This document shows, in pieces, positions 18,712-28,000 of a stretch of DNA of 64,000 bases. The position numbers and the translations under genes were made by a program. The DNA is taken from the NCBI GenBank assembly GCA_963789275.1, contig CAWBKF010000004.1, positions 558,001-622,000 of the forward strand, written 5' to 3'. The stretch's first letter is position 1. Each line of letters starts with the position of its first letter. The notes below the pieces were generated by a model, which was not told where the DNA came from, made no database searches, and saw nothing but the letters and a program-made list of their open reading frames with translations. The stretch is from DAHUYF01 sp963789275. GTDB lineage: Bacteria; Pseudomonadota; Alphaproteobacteria; ATCC43930; CGMCC-115725.

Positions 18712-19492
18712 ATGGGGGATCACGAGCGGCGCCTGGGAGAGCCTGCTGGCGCAGCGTCATCGCGGCGGCGCGGCGCCGGTGCAGCGCAGCGAGGAGCTGC
18801 CGGAGACCGCGGCGCTGCTGGAGCTCTATCTGCCCTTCGCACAAGTGCCGCGGGGACGGCGCTTTACCGTCGCCCATCTCGGCCAGAGCCTCGATGGCCG
18901 TATCGCCGCCGCCTCCGGCGCCTCGCGCTGGGTCACCGGCGAGCCCGACCTCATCCATACCCATCGCATGCGCGCGCTCGCCGACGCGGTCATCGTGGGC
19001 TCCGGCACCATCCGCCACGACGACCCCCTGCTCACCGTGCGGCGCTGCGGCGGCGCGCACCCGGTGCGCGTCGTCATCGACGCCGAGCGCCGCCTCGGCG
19101 CCTGCCATCGCGTCTTCCAGGACGACACCGCCCCCACCGTGCTGCTCGCCGCCGCCGAGCTGGTGCGGCCGGGGGACCGCCTGGGCCGGGCGGAGCTGGT
19201 GGGGCTGCCGCGCTGCGGCGACAGGCTCGCGCCGCGCGATATCGCGGCGGCGCTGGCCGAGCGCGGCCTGCATTTCCTCTTCATCGAGGGCGGCGGCATC
19301 ACCATCTCGCGCTTTCTCGCCGCCGGCGCGCTCGACCGCCTGCAGATCACCGTGGCGCCGATCCTGCTCGGCTCCGGCAAGCCGAGCCTGACGCTGCCGG
19401 AGATCGCCGCGCCGCAGCAGGGCTTGCGGCCGGAGCTGCGCCGCTTCAGTCTCGGCCAGGACATGCTCTACGAATGCATCTTGCGTGACTGA
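18712..19492 (+). CDS. RibD C-terminal-domain (DHFR-like) reductase, with one frame break
   Basis: Predicted NADPH-dependent reductase of the RibD-C/dihydrofolate-reductase fold, which in known members reduces the ribosyl group of pyrimidine riboflavin precursors. Motifs: FTVAHLGQSLDGRIAAASG, HRMRALADAVIVGSGTIRHD, DDPLLTVR, and IEGGGITISRFLAAG near the C-terminus. The deaminase half of true RibD is absent. The ATG at 18712 lies in front of a run of five G; dropping one G joins MGITSGAWESLLAQRHRGG to the main frame, giving 259 residues. The 3' end overlaps the next gene by eight bases. First gene of a five-gene operon. Confidence 0.82.
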
Positions 19493-20459
19493 GAGCGCCC
19501 GCGCCTTCTGGCTGGCCGAGCCCGGCCGCGGCGAGCTGCGGCGCCAGGCGCTGGCGCCGCCGGGGCCGGGCGAGGTGCTGGTGCGCGCCCGGGCCAGCGG
19601 CATCAGCCGCGGCACCGAGAGCCTGGTCTTCCGCGGCCTCGTGCCGCCGAGCCAGCACCAGGCGATGCGCTGCCCGTTCCAGGAGGGCGATTTCCCGGCG
19701 CCGGTCAAATACGGCTATGCCTCGGTCGGCATCGTCGAGGCGGGAGCGCCGGCGCTGCTCGGCAAGCGCGTCTTCTGCCTCCACCCGCATCAGGACCGCT
19801 ATGTCGTGCCCGAAGCGGCGGCGGTGCCGGTGCCCGATGCCGTGCCCGACACGCGCGCGGTGCTTGCCGCCAATATGGAAACCGCGCTGAACGGTCTCTG
19901 GGACGGCGCGCCGCTCATCGGCGACCGCATCGCGGTGGTCGGCGGCGGCACCGTGGGGGCGTTGATGGCGGCGCTTGCCGCGCGGATTCCCGGCGCCGCG
20001 GTGGAGCTCGTCGACATCGATTCCGGCCGCGCCGCGCTGGCCCGGGCGCTCGACTGCGGCTTCGCGCTGCCGGCAGGCGCCGCGGGCGACGCCGATCTCG
20101 TCATCCATGCCAGCGGCAGCGCCGCCGGCCTCGCCACCGCGCTGGCGCTCGCCGGGTTCGAGAGCACGGTGCTGGAGATGAGCTGGTACGGCGATCGGCC
20201 GGTGGCGGCGCCGCTCGGCGAGGCCTTCCACGGCCGCCGCCTCAGGCTCGTCGCTTCGCAGGTCGGCGCGGTGGCGCCGGCGCGGCGCGCGCGGCGCAGC
20301 CGCCGCCAGCGGCTCGGGCAGGCCCTCGACCTGCTCGGCGATCCCCGCTTCGACCTGCTGCTCAGCGGCGAGAGCGCGTTCGAGGCGCTGCCGCAGGCGA
20401 TGGCGCGCCTTGCCGCCGACCCCGCCGGCGCGCTCTGCCATGTCGTGCGCTATGCCTGA
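19485..20459 (+). CDS. BchC-like medium-chain dehydrogenase
   Basis: Medium-chain dehydrogenase/reductase of 324 residues. The N-terminal GroES-like part reads RARASGISRGTESLVFRG, close to BchC-type proteins, and has no cysteine or histidine where catalytic-zinc alcohol dehydrogenases have CGICGTD; it is thus probably zinc-independent. The Rossmann motif VVGGGTVGALMAALAARIP lies near residues 147-165. The GTG start at 19485 overlaps the stop of the reductase gene. Likely oxidises or reduces an operon intermediate; it could also bind a pterin-like or quinone-like molecule. Substrate unknown. Confidence 0.78.
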   Translation: MTESARAFWLAEPGRGELRRQALAPPGPGEVLVRARASGISRGTESLVFRGLVPPSQHQAMRCPFQEGDFPAPVKYGYASVGIVEAGAPALLGKRVFCLHPHQDRYVVPEAAAVPVPDAVPDTRAVLAANMETALNGLWDGAPLIGDRIAVVGGGTVGALMAALAARIPGAAVELVDIDSGRAALARALDCGFALPAGAAGDADLVIHASGSAAGLATALALAGFESTVLEMSWYGDRPVAAPLGEAFHGRRLRLVASQVGAVAPARRARRSRRQRLGQALDLLGDPRFDLLLSGESAFEALPQAMARLAADPAGALCHVVRYA

Positions 20460-20561
20460 GCCGCGGCGCTTCCCGATGGACAGAACATGCCACAGGCTGC
20501 GACCCACCGCGCGCTTGTCTTCGCCGGCGAAGCGTTCTATCTCGACGCCGGGAGGCCACGC

Positions 20562-20966
20562 ATGTACAGCCTTGCGGTCAGCGACCACGTCTTGATCGCC
20601 CACAGCTTCGTCGGCGACGTCTTCGGCCCGGCGCAGGCGCTGCACGGCGCCACCTACGCGGTCGAGGTCGAGCTGCGGCGCGCGCGGCTCGACGGCAACG
20701 GCTTGGTCTGCGATATCGGTCTGGCGCTCACCGCGCTGAAGTCCGTGCTGGGCGAGCTCAACTACCGCAACCTCGACGATCTCGTCGAGTTCCGCGGCCG
20801 CAACACCACGACCGAGTTTCTGGCCGGCGAGATCTTCCGCCGCCTCAAATCGCGCGTCGCCGAAGGCGCGCTTGGCCCCGGCACCGCGGGGGCGCTGGCG
20901 ACGATGCGCGTCACGTTGCGCGAATCACCGGTCGCCTGGGCGGCGTTCGACGCCGCGCTCGATTGA
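20562..20966 (+). CDS. Divergent 6-pyruvoyl-tetrahydropterin synthase / QueD homologue
   Basis: 134 residues of the T-fold PTPS family. Recognisable landmarks: HVLIAHSF near residue 9, ALHGATYAVEVEL in place of LHGHxYxVxVxL, GLVCDIGLALTALKSVL for GxVxDFxxLK, and RNTTTEFLAGEIFRRLK for the (N/H)PTxExLAxxI helix. Compared with E. coli QueD it lacks the second histidine of HGH, the catalytic cysteine before it, and the catalytic LDH histidine (LNY here). So it is either a non-canonical enzyme or a binding protein. GGAGG at 20551 sets the ATG at 20562. Its stop overlaps the glycosyltransferase ATG (TGATG). Confidence 0.8.
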   Translation: MYSLAVSDHVLIAHSFVGDVFGPAQALHGATYAVEVELRRARLDGNGLVCDIGLALTALKSVLGELNYRNLDDLVEFRGRNTTTEFLAGEIFRRLKSRVAEGALGPGTAGALATMRVTLRESPVAWAAFDAALD

Positions 20967-22024
20967 TGGCGCTCGCCTTCATCGTGCCGGGCGCGTTGAA
21001 CCAGCTCACCGGCGGCTATCTCTTCGACCGCCATATCGTCGAAGGGCTCCGCGCGCTCGGCCGGCCGGTCAGCTTGCACGAGCTGCCCGGCCGCTTCCCC
21101 GAGCCGGATGCGGCGGCGTGTGCGGCGGCGGCGGCGGCGCTGGCCGGGCTTGGCGAGGGCGAAGCGGCGGTGATCGACGGGCTGGCGCTGCCCGCCTTCG
21201 CCGAGTGCCTCGCCGGCCCGGCGGCCGCGCGCCATCGCGTCGTCGGCTTCGTCCACCATCCCCTGGCGCTCGAGACCGGGCTGCCGCTCGAGACGCGCGA
21301 GGCGCTGGCGCTGGCCGAGGCGCGGCTGCTGCCGCGGCTCGCCGGCGTGCTCTGCCCGAGCCGGACCACTGCCTGGCACATGGAGGAATACGGCGTGGCG
21401 CGCGGTCGGGTGCAGGTGACCCCGCCGGGCACGGCGAAGCCGGCGATGCCGAGGCGACCGCGCAGCAACGGATCGCTCAACCTGCTCGCGGTCGCCACCA
21501 TCAGCCCGCGCAAGGGCCATCTGCTGCTGCTCGAGGCGCTGGCCGAGCTGAAAGACCGGCGCTGGCAGCTCACCTGCATCGGCAGCCTGACGCGCGATGC
21601 CGACGCGGCGCTTGCGCTCGAGCAAGCGATCGCTCGCCTCGGGCTCGCTGGGCGCGTGCTGCTCGCCGGCGAATGGCCGCCCGAGCGGCTCGGCGCCGCT
21701 TATGCCGAGGCCGATCTCTTCGTGCTGCCGTCCTATCACGAAGGCTACGGCATGGCGTTTGCCGAGGCGCTCGCCTACGGGCTGCCGATCGTCGCCACCA
21801 CCGCCGGCGCCATTCCCGAGACGGTGCCCGCCGATGCGGCAATGCTGGTGCCGCCGGGCGATCGCGCCTCGCTGGCGCGCGCGCTCGCCTTCGTGATCGA
21901 CAACGCGCCGCTGCGCCTGCAGCTCGCTGCCGCCGCGGCCAAGGCCGGCGCCGCGCTGCCCGACTGGCCCGAGGCGGTGCGCGGCTGGGTCGACGCGCTC
22001 GACCGGCTGATCGCCGCGCACTGA
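20966..22024 (+). CDS. Glycosyltransferase, GT4-like
   Basis: Cytoplasmic GT-B-fold glycosyltransferase of 352 residues using a nucleotide sugar. The donor site motif LPSYHEGYGMAFAEALAYG near residues 253-271 shows the E-x7-E pair of family GT4, and ATISPRKGHLLLLEAL (about 177-192) is the typical linker. The N-terminus FIVPGALNQLTGGYLFDRH is the acceptor-domain loop. Start is the ATG overlapping the previous stop, so translation is coupled. In this operon the acceptor is more likely a small pterin- or pyrimidine-like molecule than a polysaccharide, but that is inferred from context alone. Confidence 0.85.
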   Translation: MALAFIVPGALNQLTGGYLFDRHIVEGLRALGRPVSLHELPGRFPEPDAAACAAAAAALAGLGEGEAAVIDGLALPAFAECLAGPAAARHRVVGFVHHPLALETGLPLETREALALAEARLLPRLAGVLCPSRTTAWHMEEYGVARGRVQVTPPGTAKPAMPRRPRSNGSLNLLAVATISPRKGHLLLLEALAELKDRRWQLTCIGSLTRDADAALALEQAIARLGLAGRVLLAGEWPPERLGAAYAEADLFVLPSYHEGYGMAFAEALAYGLPIVATTAGAIPETVPADAAMLVPPGDRASLARALAFVIDNAPLRLQLAAAAAKAGAALPDWPEAVRGWVDALDRLIAAH

Positions 22025-22143
22025 TCGCCGCGCCCCGCTGCCGACGCCGCGCGCGCGCGAAATCGTGGTCGCTATCGCGGGCGAAATCTGCGAGAAAGCG
22101 CGGGGAGCGCCGGCATGGCACGCGATGGCAAAAGAGGTGGCGC

Positions 22144-23022
22144 ATGAGCGGCTTCAGCCTCGACTGGCTGCGTCTGCGCGCGCCCTTCGATCGCGCCGCG
22201 CGCGATCCCGCGCTGGCGCGCCGCTTCGCCGCGCTGCTGCGCCGGCCGGCGGACCGGCCGCTGCGTCTGGTCGATCTCGGCACCGGCACCGGCGCCAATG
22301 CGCGCGCGCTGGCGCCGATCATCGGCGGCGATCAGGACTGGCTGCTGGTTGACAACGATCCCGCGCTGTTGGGATTCTGCGCCGCCGAGCACATCGCCTG
22401 GGCGACGCGCGAGGGCTATGGCGTCGAGAAGCAGGCCGGCGCCGTCGTCATCCGCGCCGACGCGGCATGCTGGCGCTTCAGCGCGCAGCGCTTCGATCTC
22501 GCCAGCGAGCTCGCGCGCTGCCTCGCCGAGCCGTTCGACGCGCTGACGCTTTCGGCGCTCGCTGATCTCGCCTCGGCGAATTGGATCGACGCGCTGGCGG
22601 TGCAGCTCGAGCGCCGCCGCGTGCCGCTGCTGTCGAGCCTGATGGTCGATGGCCGCCGCCAATGGCAGCCGCCGGCCGCGGCCGACGCGCTCATCCGCGA
22701 GGCGTTCGCCGCGCATCAGCGCCGTGACCATGGACTGGGTCCGGCGCTGGCCGGCGCCGCGCCGGTCTATCTCGGCGCCCGCCTCGCGGCTGCCGGCTAT
22801 GCCGTGGCGACCGCGCCCAGCGACTGGCAGATCGGCCCCGACCAGCCGGCGCTGCTCGCCGCGGTGCTGGATGCCGAGCGCAGCGCCGCCGGCGCCGCGC
22901 GCCCCGAGGCCGCGGCAGCGATCGCGCTGTGGGCCGAGGAGCGCCGCGCCGCGCTCGCCGCCGGCCGCCTCTCGCTCACCATCGGCCACCGCGACCTGCT
23001 GGCGCGGCCGCGGGAGATGTAA
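22144..23022 (+). CDS. Class I SAM-dependent methyltransferase
   Basis: 292-residue methyltransferase with motif I VDLGTGTGANARALAP near residues 44-59, an acidic loop DWLLVDNDPALL for the ribose of SAM, and a later ADLASANWIDALAVQ helix. It starts 119 bases after the glycosyltransferase, in the same direction, and probably belongs to the same unit. The C-terminal third has no recognised family motif. The methyl acceptor is unknown; operon partners suggest the pterin-like product. Confidence 0.78.
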   Translation: MSGFSLDWLRLRAPFDRAARDPALARRFAALLRRPADRPLRLVDLGTGTGANARALAPIIGGDQDWLLVDNDPALLGFCAAEHIAWATREGYGVEKQAGAVVIRADAACWRFSAQRFDLASELARCLAEPFDALTLSALADLASANWIDALAVQLERRRVPLLSSLMVDGRRQWQPPAAADALIREAFAAHQRRDHGLGPALAGAAPVYLGARLAAAGYAVATAPSDWQIGPDQPALLAAVLDAERSAAGAARPEAAAAIALWAEERRAALAAGRLSLTIGHRDLLARPREM

Positions 23023-23151
23023 GGCTGCTGTCAGGCGGCGCTGTCAGCTATCGCGTGCCGATCCCGGCGGCCCCTGCTCGCGGGCGCATGGCTTGCGCCG
23101 TGCCCGTTTCCGGCGAATAGTGCTGGGCGGCTGTTGGACGAGGAGCGGGCC

Positions 23152-23436
23152 ATGGCGAAGGCGATCTGGCGGGACAAAGTGCTGGCGGAAAGCGACCGTT
23201 TCGAGCTGGTCGAGGGCAATGTCTATTTTCCCCCGGCGACGCTGAACCGGTCCTATGTCAAGCCGAGCCCCACCACCACGGTCTGCCCGTGGAAAGGCAC
23301 GGCGCATTACTTCACGGTGGTGGTGGACGGGCAAGAGAACGCCGACGCCGCCTGGTACTATCCCGCGCCGAAATCGGCCGCGGCGGCGATCAAGGACCAT
23401 GTCGCCTTCTGGCATGGGGTCAAGGTCGAGCGCTGA
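23152..23436 (+). CDS. DUF427 family protein
   Basis: Small cytoplasmic protein of 94 residues, family DUF427, with the diagnostic CPWKG motif near residue 46 and the closing AAAIKDHVAFWHGV. The ATG at 23152 follows a GAGGAGCG ribosome-binding site; an upstream in-frame TTG at 23134 is less likely. Function of the family is not established. Alone between the methyltransferase operon and the response regulator. Confidence 0.9.
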   Translation: MAKAIWRDKVLAESDRFELVEGNVYFPPATLNRSYVKPSPTTTVCPWKGTAHYFTVVVDGQENADAAWYYPAPKSAAAAIKDHVAFWHGVKVER

Positions 23437-23484
23437 GGTGGCGGCAATGGCGGCATCGGCGACGGCACAGGAAGGCAAGGGCGG

Positions 23485-24174
23485 ATGACGGCGGGTCGCA
23501 GAATATTGATCGTCGACGACGATGCGGCGTTGCGTCATTCGCTTGCCGAGCAGCTGCAGCTGCATGAGGAGTTCCAGGCCGCCGAGGCGGAAAACGCCGC
23601 GGCCGCTCTCGATGTCACGAAGCAGCAGCATTTCGACGCCATCCTGCTCGATGTCGGCTTGCCCGACATGGACGGGCGCGAGCTGTGCCGGCTGATGCGC
23701 CGCGGTGGCGTGCGCGCGCCGATCCTGATGCTGACCGGCGCCGACAGCGATGCCGATACCATCCTCGGCCTCGACAGCGGCGCCAATGACTACATCACCA
23801 AGCCGTTCCGCCTCAATGTGCTGCTGGCGCGGCTGCGCGCGCAGCTGCGCCAGCACGAGCTCTCCGAGGATGCGGTCTTCACCATCGGTCCCTACACGTT
23901 CCGTCCCTCGGCCAAGCTGCTCACCGACGAGACCGGGCGCAAGAAGGTGCGGCTCACCGAGAAGGAAACGGCGATCCTCAAATATCTCTACCGCGCCGGC
24001 GACCGCATCATCGGCCGCGACACGCTGCTGAACGAGGTCTGGGGCTACAATGCCGGCGTCACCACCCACACGCTCGAAACGCACGTCTATCGCCTGCGCC
24101 AGAAGATCGAGCGCGATCCCGCCAAGGCGCAGATCCTGGTGACCGAGCCAGGCGGATATCGGTTGGTGCCTTAG
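23485..24174 (+). CDS. OmpR/PhoB-type response regulator, orphan
   Basis: Two-domain DNA-binding response regulator of 229 residues. The receiver domain carries the acidic pair LIVDDDAA (residues 8-15), phospho-acceptor aspartate in LLDVGLPDMDG (about 55), threonine MLTGAD and the lysine in ITKPF. The winged-helix output domain ends ETHVYRLRQKIERDP and TEPGGYRLVP. No histidine kinase is adjacent, so the partner must be elsewhere. Starts 48 bases after DUF427, possibly in the same unit. Confidence 0.9.
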   Translation: MTAGRRILIVDDDAALRHSLAEQLQLHEEFQAAEAENAAAALDVTKQQHFDAILLDVGLPDMDGRELCRLMRRGGVRAPILMLTGADSDADTILGLDSGANDYITKPFRLNVLLARLRAQLRQHELSEDAVFTIGPYTFRPSAKLLTDETGRKKVRLTEKETAILKYLYRAGDRIIGRDTLLNEVWGYNAGVTTHTLETHVYRLRQKIERDPAKAQILVTEPGGYRLVP

Positions 24175-24177
24175 AGG

Positions 24178-24250
24178 TAGCTGTCAGCCGAGCTATCAGC
24201 CATAAGTTCTGCGCTCTTGCTGATGGCTGATAGCTGACGGCTGATAGCTC
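24178..24250. repeat. TCAG-type heptamer inverted repeat, copy C
   Basis: GCTGTCAGCCGAGCTATCAGC on the left faces GCTGATGGCTGATAGCTGACGG on the right around a short AT-containing centre, forming an imperfect hairpin. Its units are of the form CTATCAGC rather than TTATCAGT, so it is a diverged relative of copies A, B and D. It lies between convergent genes and reads into the C-terminus of the 24196 gene. Confidence 0.7.
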
Positions 24251-24750
24251 ACCCCCAACGCCGCCAAATTCGCCAGGCTCGCCTCCCCCAGCACGAGGCC
24301 TCGCGCCGCGGCGGCGTGCGCGGCGGCGGCGGCGATGGTCTCGAAGCCGTCGATGCGGCTGTCCAGCGCGATCCGTCTGCCGCCGCCCCGCAGCACCAGC
24401 TGCATGAAGCCGCCGCTGCGGTCGCGCCGCGCCGCGTACCAGCGCAGCCGCAACCGATCGAGCGCGCGCCACTCGATGCGCCGCCGCCACGGGTGATCAA
24501 CCGCGATGCCGGCATCGTCGAGGCTCACCGTGGCGAGCTGGCGCGCCAGTGTCGTCGCGGCGAAGACGGCAAAGAGCACGGCCAGCAGCGCGAAGACCAG
24601 CCTCACCGCCGGCAGCATCGCCACCAGCAGCACCGGCGGCAGGGTCAGCGCCAGGCCAAGCGCGCCGCGCGCGTAATCGGCCAGCAGGGCGCGTCGGGGA
24701 TAGCGGTGCCGGGTCATCGCCGGCGGCATCCCGGGAGACATGGTGCTCAT
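24196..24750 (-). CDS. Two-helix membrane protein with PH-like C-terminal part
   Basis: Hypothetical inner-membrane protein of about 184 residues. Two hydrophobic helices (LALTLPPVLLVAMLPAVR and LVFALLAVLFAVFAATTLA) are followed by a beta-rich cytoplasmic part (SLDDAGIAVDHPWRRRIEW, RLRWYAARRDRSGGFMQLVL), as in bacterial PH-domain proteins. The start MSTMSPG at 24750 is chosen by homology-like compactness. The last 17 residues (SYQPSAISHQQ and on) are encoded by repeat copy C; removing one base from the five-C run near 24250 would end the protein just before it. Function unknown. Confidence 0.6.
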   Translation of the reverse strand: MSTMSPGMPPAMTRHRYPRRALLADYARGALGLALTLPPVLLVAMLPAVRLVFALLAVLFAVFAATTLARQLATVSLDDAGIAVDHPWRRRIEWRALDRLRLRWYAARRDRSGGFMQLVLRGGGRRIALDSRIDGFETIAAAAAHAAAARGLVLGEASLANLAALGVSYQPSAISHQQERRTYG

Positions 24751-25017
24751 CACCCAGCCTTCAGCTCGACCGTTTCCCGCGTCGAATAGCACGGGAGGGT
24801 CGCCGCCATCCACAGGCCTGGGCCGGCCGTATCGAGCTGCCGAAAACGAACCGCAACGCAACTGCCACGCAAATGATTAAAAATCATCAAACTTTTTGGT
24901 TAATAAATTCTTCCGCCGACAAGGCCTCAAAGACCGCTGCCGCGTCTTTGGCAGCCGAGATTTTTTTCGCGGTGCCGTCGGAGCTCGCGCCGCCTGTCCA
25001 GCCCGAGGAGAACCGGC

Positions 25018-28000
25018 ATGCCCGCACCTTGGACGGCCCTTCCGCCGAAGACTTGCGGCGTGGCGTCGCTCCGCGCCGTGCGCCGACGGCTTTCGCTGCA
25101 GCTCCTGGCCGGCACCGCCATCGTGGGGATCGCGGCGCAAGCGCAGGCGGCGCCGGCGTTACCCGGCGGCGGGCAGTTCATCGCCGGCCAGGGCTCGATC
25201 GGCAGCACCGGCACGCAGCTCACCGTCACCCAGTCGAGATCGAGCGCGGCATCGTTGATTTCCAAAGCTTCTCGATCGGCGCGGGCGACACGGTGCAGTT
25301 CAACAACGGTGCCGGCGCCACCCTCAACCAAGTCACGGGCGGCAATCTTTCGCTCATTCTCGGCAATCTCCAGGCCACCGGCACGGTGTATCTTTTGAAC
25401 CCGCAAGGGGTGGTGATCGGCCGGAGTGGCGTGGTGACGACCGGCGGCGGTTTCATCGCCTCGACCCTCGATGTCGCGGACCAGGCATTCCTCGTCGGCG
25501 GCACGCTGCTGTTCACGGGAAGCTCGACCGCCGAGGTGAAGAATCTCGGGGCGATCTCGGCGACGGGCGGCGATGTCTTCCTGATTGCGCACAGCGTCGT
25601 CAACGTGGGCTCGATCATGGCGGCGAATGGCACGGCGGGCCTCGCGGCGGGCCAGGAGGTGCTCCTCAAGGACGCTTCCGACCCCGGCCGGCGCATCTTC
25701 GTGCGTGCAGGCGGCGGCGATGTCACCAACAGCGGCGACATTACCGCGGTGCAAGCAGAGCTGGCGGCGGCCGGCGGCAACATTTACGCGCTCGCCGGCA
25801 ATCACGACGGCATGATCAAGGCCACGGGCAGCGCCACCCGGGACGGCGATGTCTGGCTGACGGCGGGCAGCGGCAACGTCACCGTCTCGGACACGATCGC
25901 GGCGAAAAACGCCGACGGCTCCGGCGGCAACGTCGAGGTCACCGGGACGAACGTGACCGTGGCGGCGGGCGCCGTCATCGACGTGCGCGGCGCCGGCAAC
26001 GGTGGCACGGTGTTGATCGGCGGCGATCGGCAGGGCGGCGCCAATCCGGCGCAGGATTTCGCCGCGCGCCCTCTGGCGAACGCGCAGACCACCACCATTG
26101 CGGCCGGGGCGCAAATCCTCGCGGATGGTGGCGAGGGCGGCGGCGCCGGCAATGGCGGCAATGTCGTGGTGTGGTCGGAGCAACAGACGGCGTTCGCCGG
26201 CGCCATCAGCGTCACCGGCGGTGCGCAGGGCGGCAATGGCGGCTTTGTCGAAGTGTCGAGCCGCGGGACCCTCGCCTTCGCCGGCACCGCCGACCGCCGC
26301 GCGCCCCAGGGCCAGGCGGGCACCCTGCTGCTCGATCCCGCAGGCCTGGACATCGTATCGCGTGGCAGCGCGGACAGCACGAGCTCGACGCTCACCACCG
26401 GCGATCTCCTCCAGGCGTTGGCAGGCGGCAATGTCGTGCTGCAGACCGATAGCGGCAATATCAACGCGGAGACGAGCTTCTCCTGGGCGAATGCGAGCGC
26501 ACTGACGCTCAGCGCCTTTAACAGCATCGACCTCCGGAGCGGCGTGGTCATCGCCAATACCGGTGGCGGCAGCGTCACCTTGCGCGCCGACAATACCGGC
26601 ATCGGCGGCGTCAGCGGCGCGGGGCTGAAGACCGGCTTCGGCCAGGTGAAATTCGGCGCCGGCGCGCAAATCGCACTGAGCGGCGGCACCACCCCCGGCG
26701 ACGTCTCGATCCTCTACGACGGCTACAACCTCGCCAAGGGCGCTTTCCGCACCACGAAGGATTACACCGGCGACGTCTCCCTCGCCGGCGGCACGCTCAC
26801 TACCTTTGAGCTGGTCAACGATGTCGCGCAGCTGCAGGCGATCGGCGCAAGCGCGCGCACGCTCGGGCAAAATTACGCGCTCGGCACCAGCTTCAGCGCC
26901 GCCGGCGTCGACTTCACGCCGATCGGCCGCCCCAGGGAAGATTTCGACGGCATCTTCGATGGCGAAGGCCAGACGATCACCGGCCTCACCCTCGGCGGCG
27001 GCGAAGCGACCGCCGACAATCTAGGCCTCTTCGGCGAGATCGGCGCATTCGGCATCGTGCGCAATCTGACACTCACTCAGGTGAGCGTCTCGGCGACGGC
27101 CGACAACGCCAGCGCCATCGGCATGCTTGCCGGGACGAACTTGGGACAAGTCTCCAACGTCGCGGTCAGCGGCACGATCTCGCTCGGTGCCGATGCCAGT
27201 CTAGTCGGCGGCCTCATTGGACTTGACCGCGACGGCAGCGCGATCGCGTCGTCGACGGCGAGCGGCACTGTCAGCGTCGGCGGCCGCGCTTCCGGTATCG
27301 GCGGCCTCGTCGGCGCGAATTTTGGCTCGGTGACGCAATCGACGGCAGCAGCCTCAGTGACGGTCGGCGGCGGCTCCGAGGATGTCGGCGGCCTCGTCGG
27401 GCTCAACAGCAGCGGCACCACGATCGCATCGTCGACGGCAAGCGGCGCGGTCTCCTCCACCGGCAGCGTCATGTGGGTCGGCGGCCTTGCCGGCGAGAAC
27501 ACGCAATCCACCGTGACGCAGTCGGCGGCGAGCGGCAGCGTGAGCGTGGGCGCCGGCTCCCAGGACGTCGGCGGTCTCGTCGGGCTCAACAGCACTGGCG
27601 CCACGATCGCCGCGTCGACGGCGAGCGGTGCGGTATTCGCGACCGGCTCCGCCGATGTCGGCGGCCTCGTCGGCGACAATGCGGCCGCCGCCATCTCGCA
27701 GTCCCTTGCGACCGGCGCGGTGCTCGCCTCCAACTCCACCGATGTGGGCGGCCTCGTCGGCGGCAGCCCCGGCGGTGGTACTGTCGTGTCTTCATTCTGG
27801 GACACTGAGACCACCGGCCAGGCGGCGAGCGCGGGCGGGACGGGCGCGACGACGGCGCAGCTTCAGGCCGCCGGCGCGGGCACACCCCTCGCCGCCCTGA
27901 ACGGCGGCACGACGGAATTCGGCATCGTCGACGGCCAGTCCTTCCCCTATCTCCTGTCGCAATTCCCGTCCGGCACGGCGCCGCAAGTGGTGTCGGGCGT

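Noticed and set aside
23027..23060. CTGTCAG/GTCAGCTATC fragment similar to repeat copies A-D
   Set aside because: Only two units and no facing arm; could be a decayed copy but cannot be told from chance.
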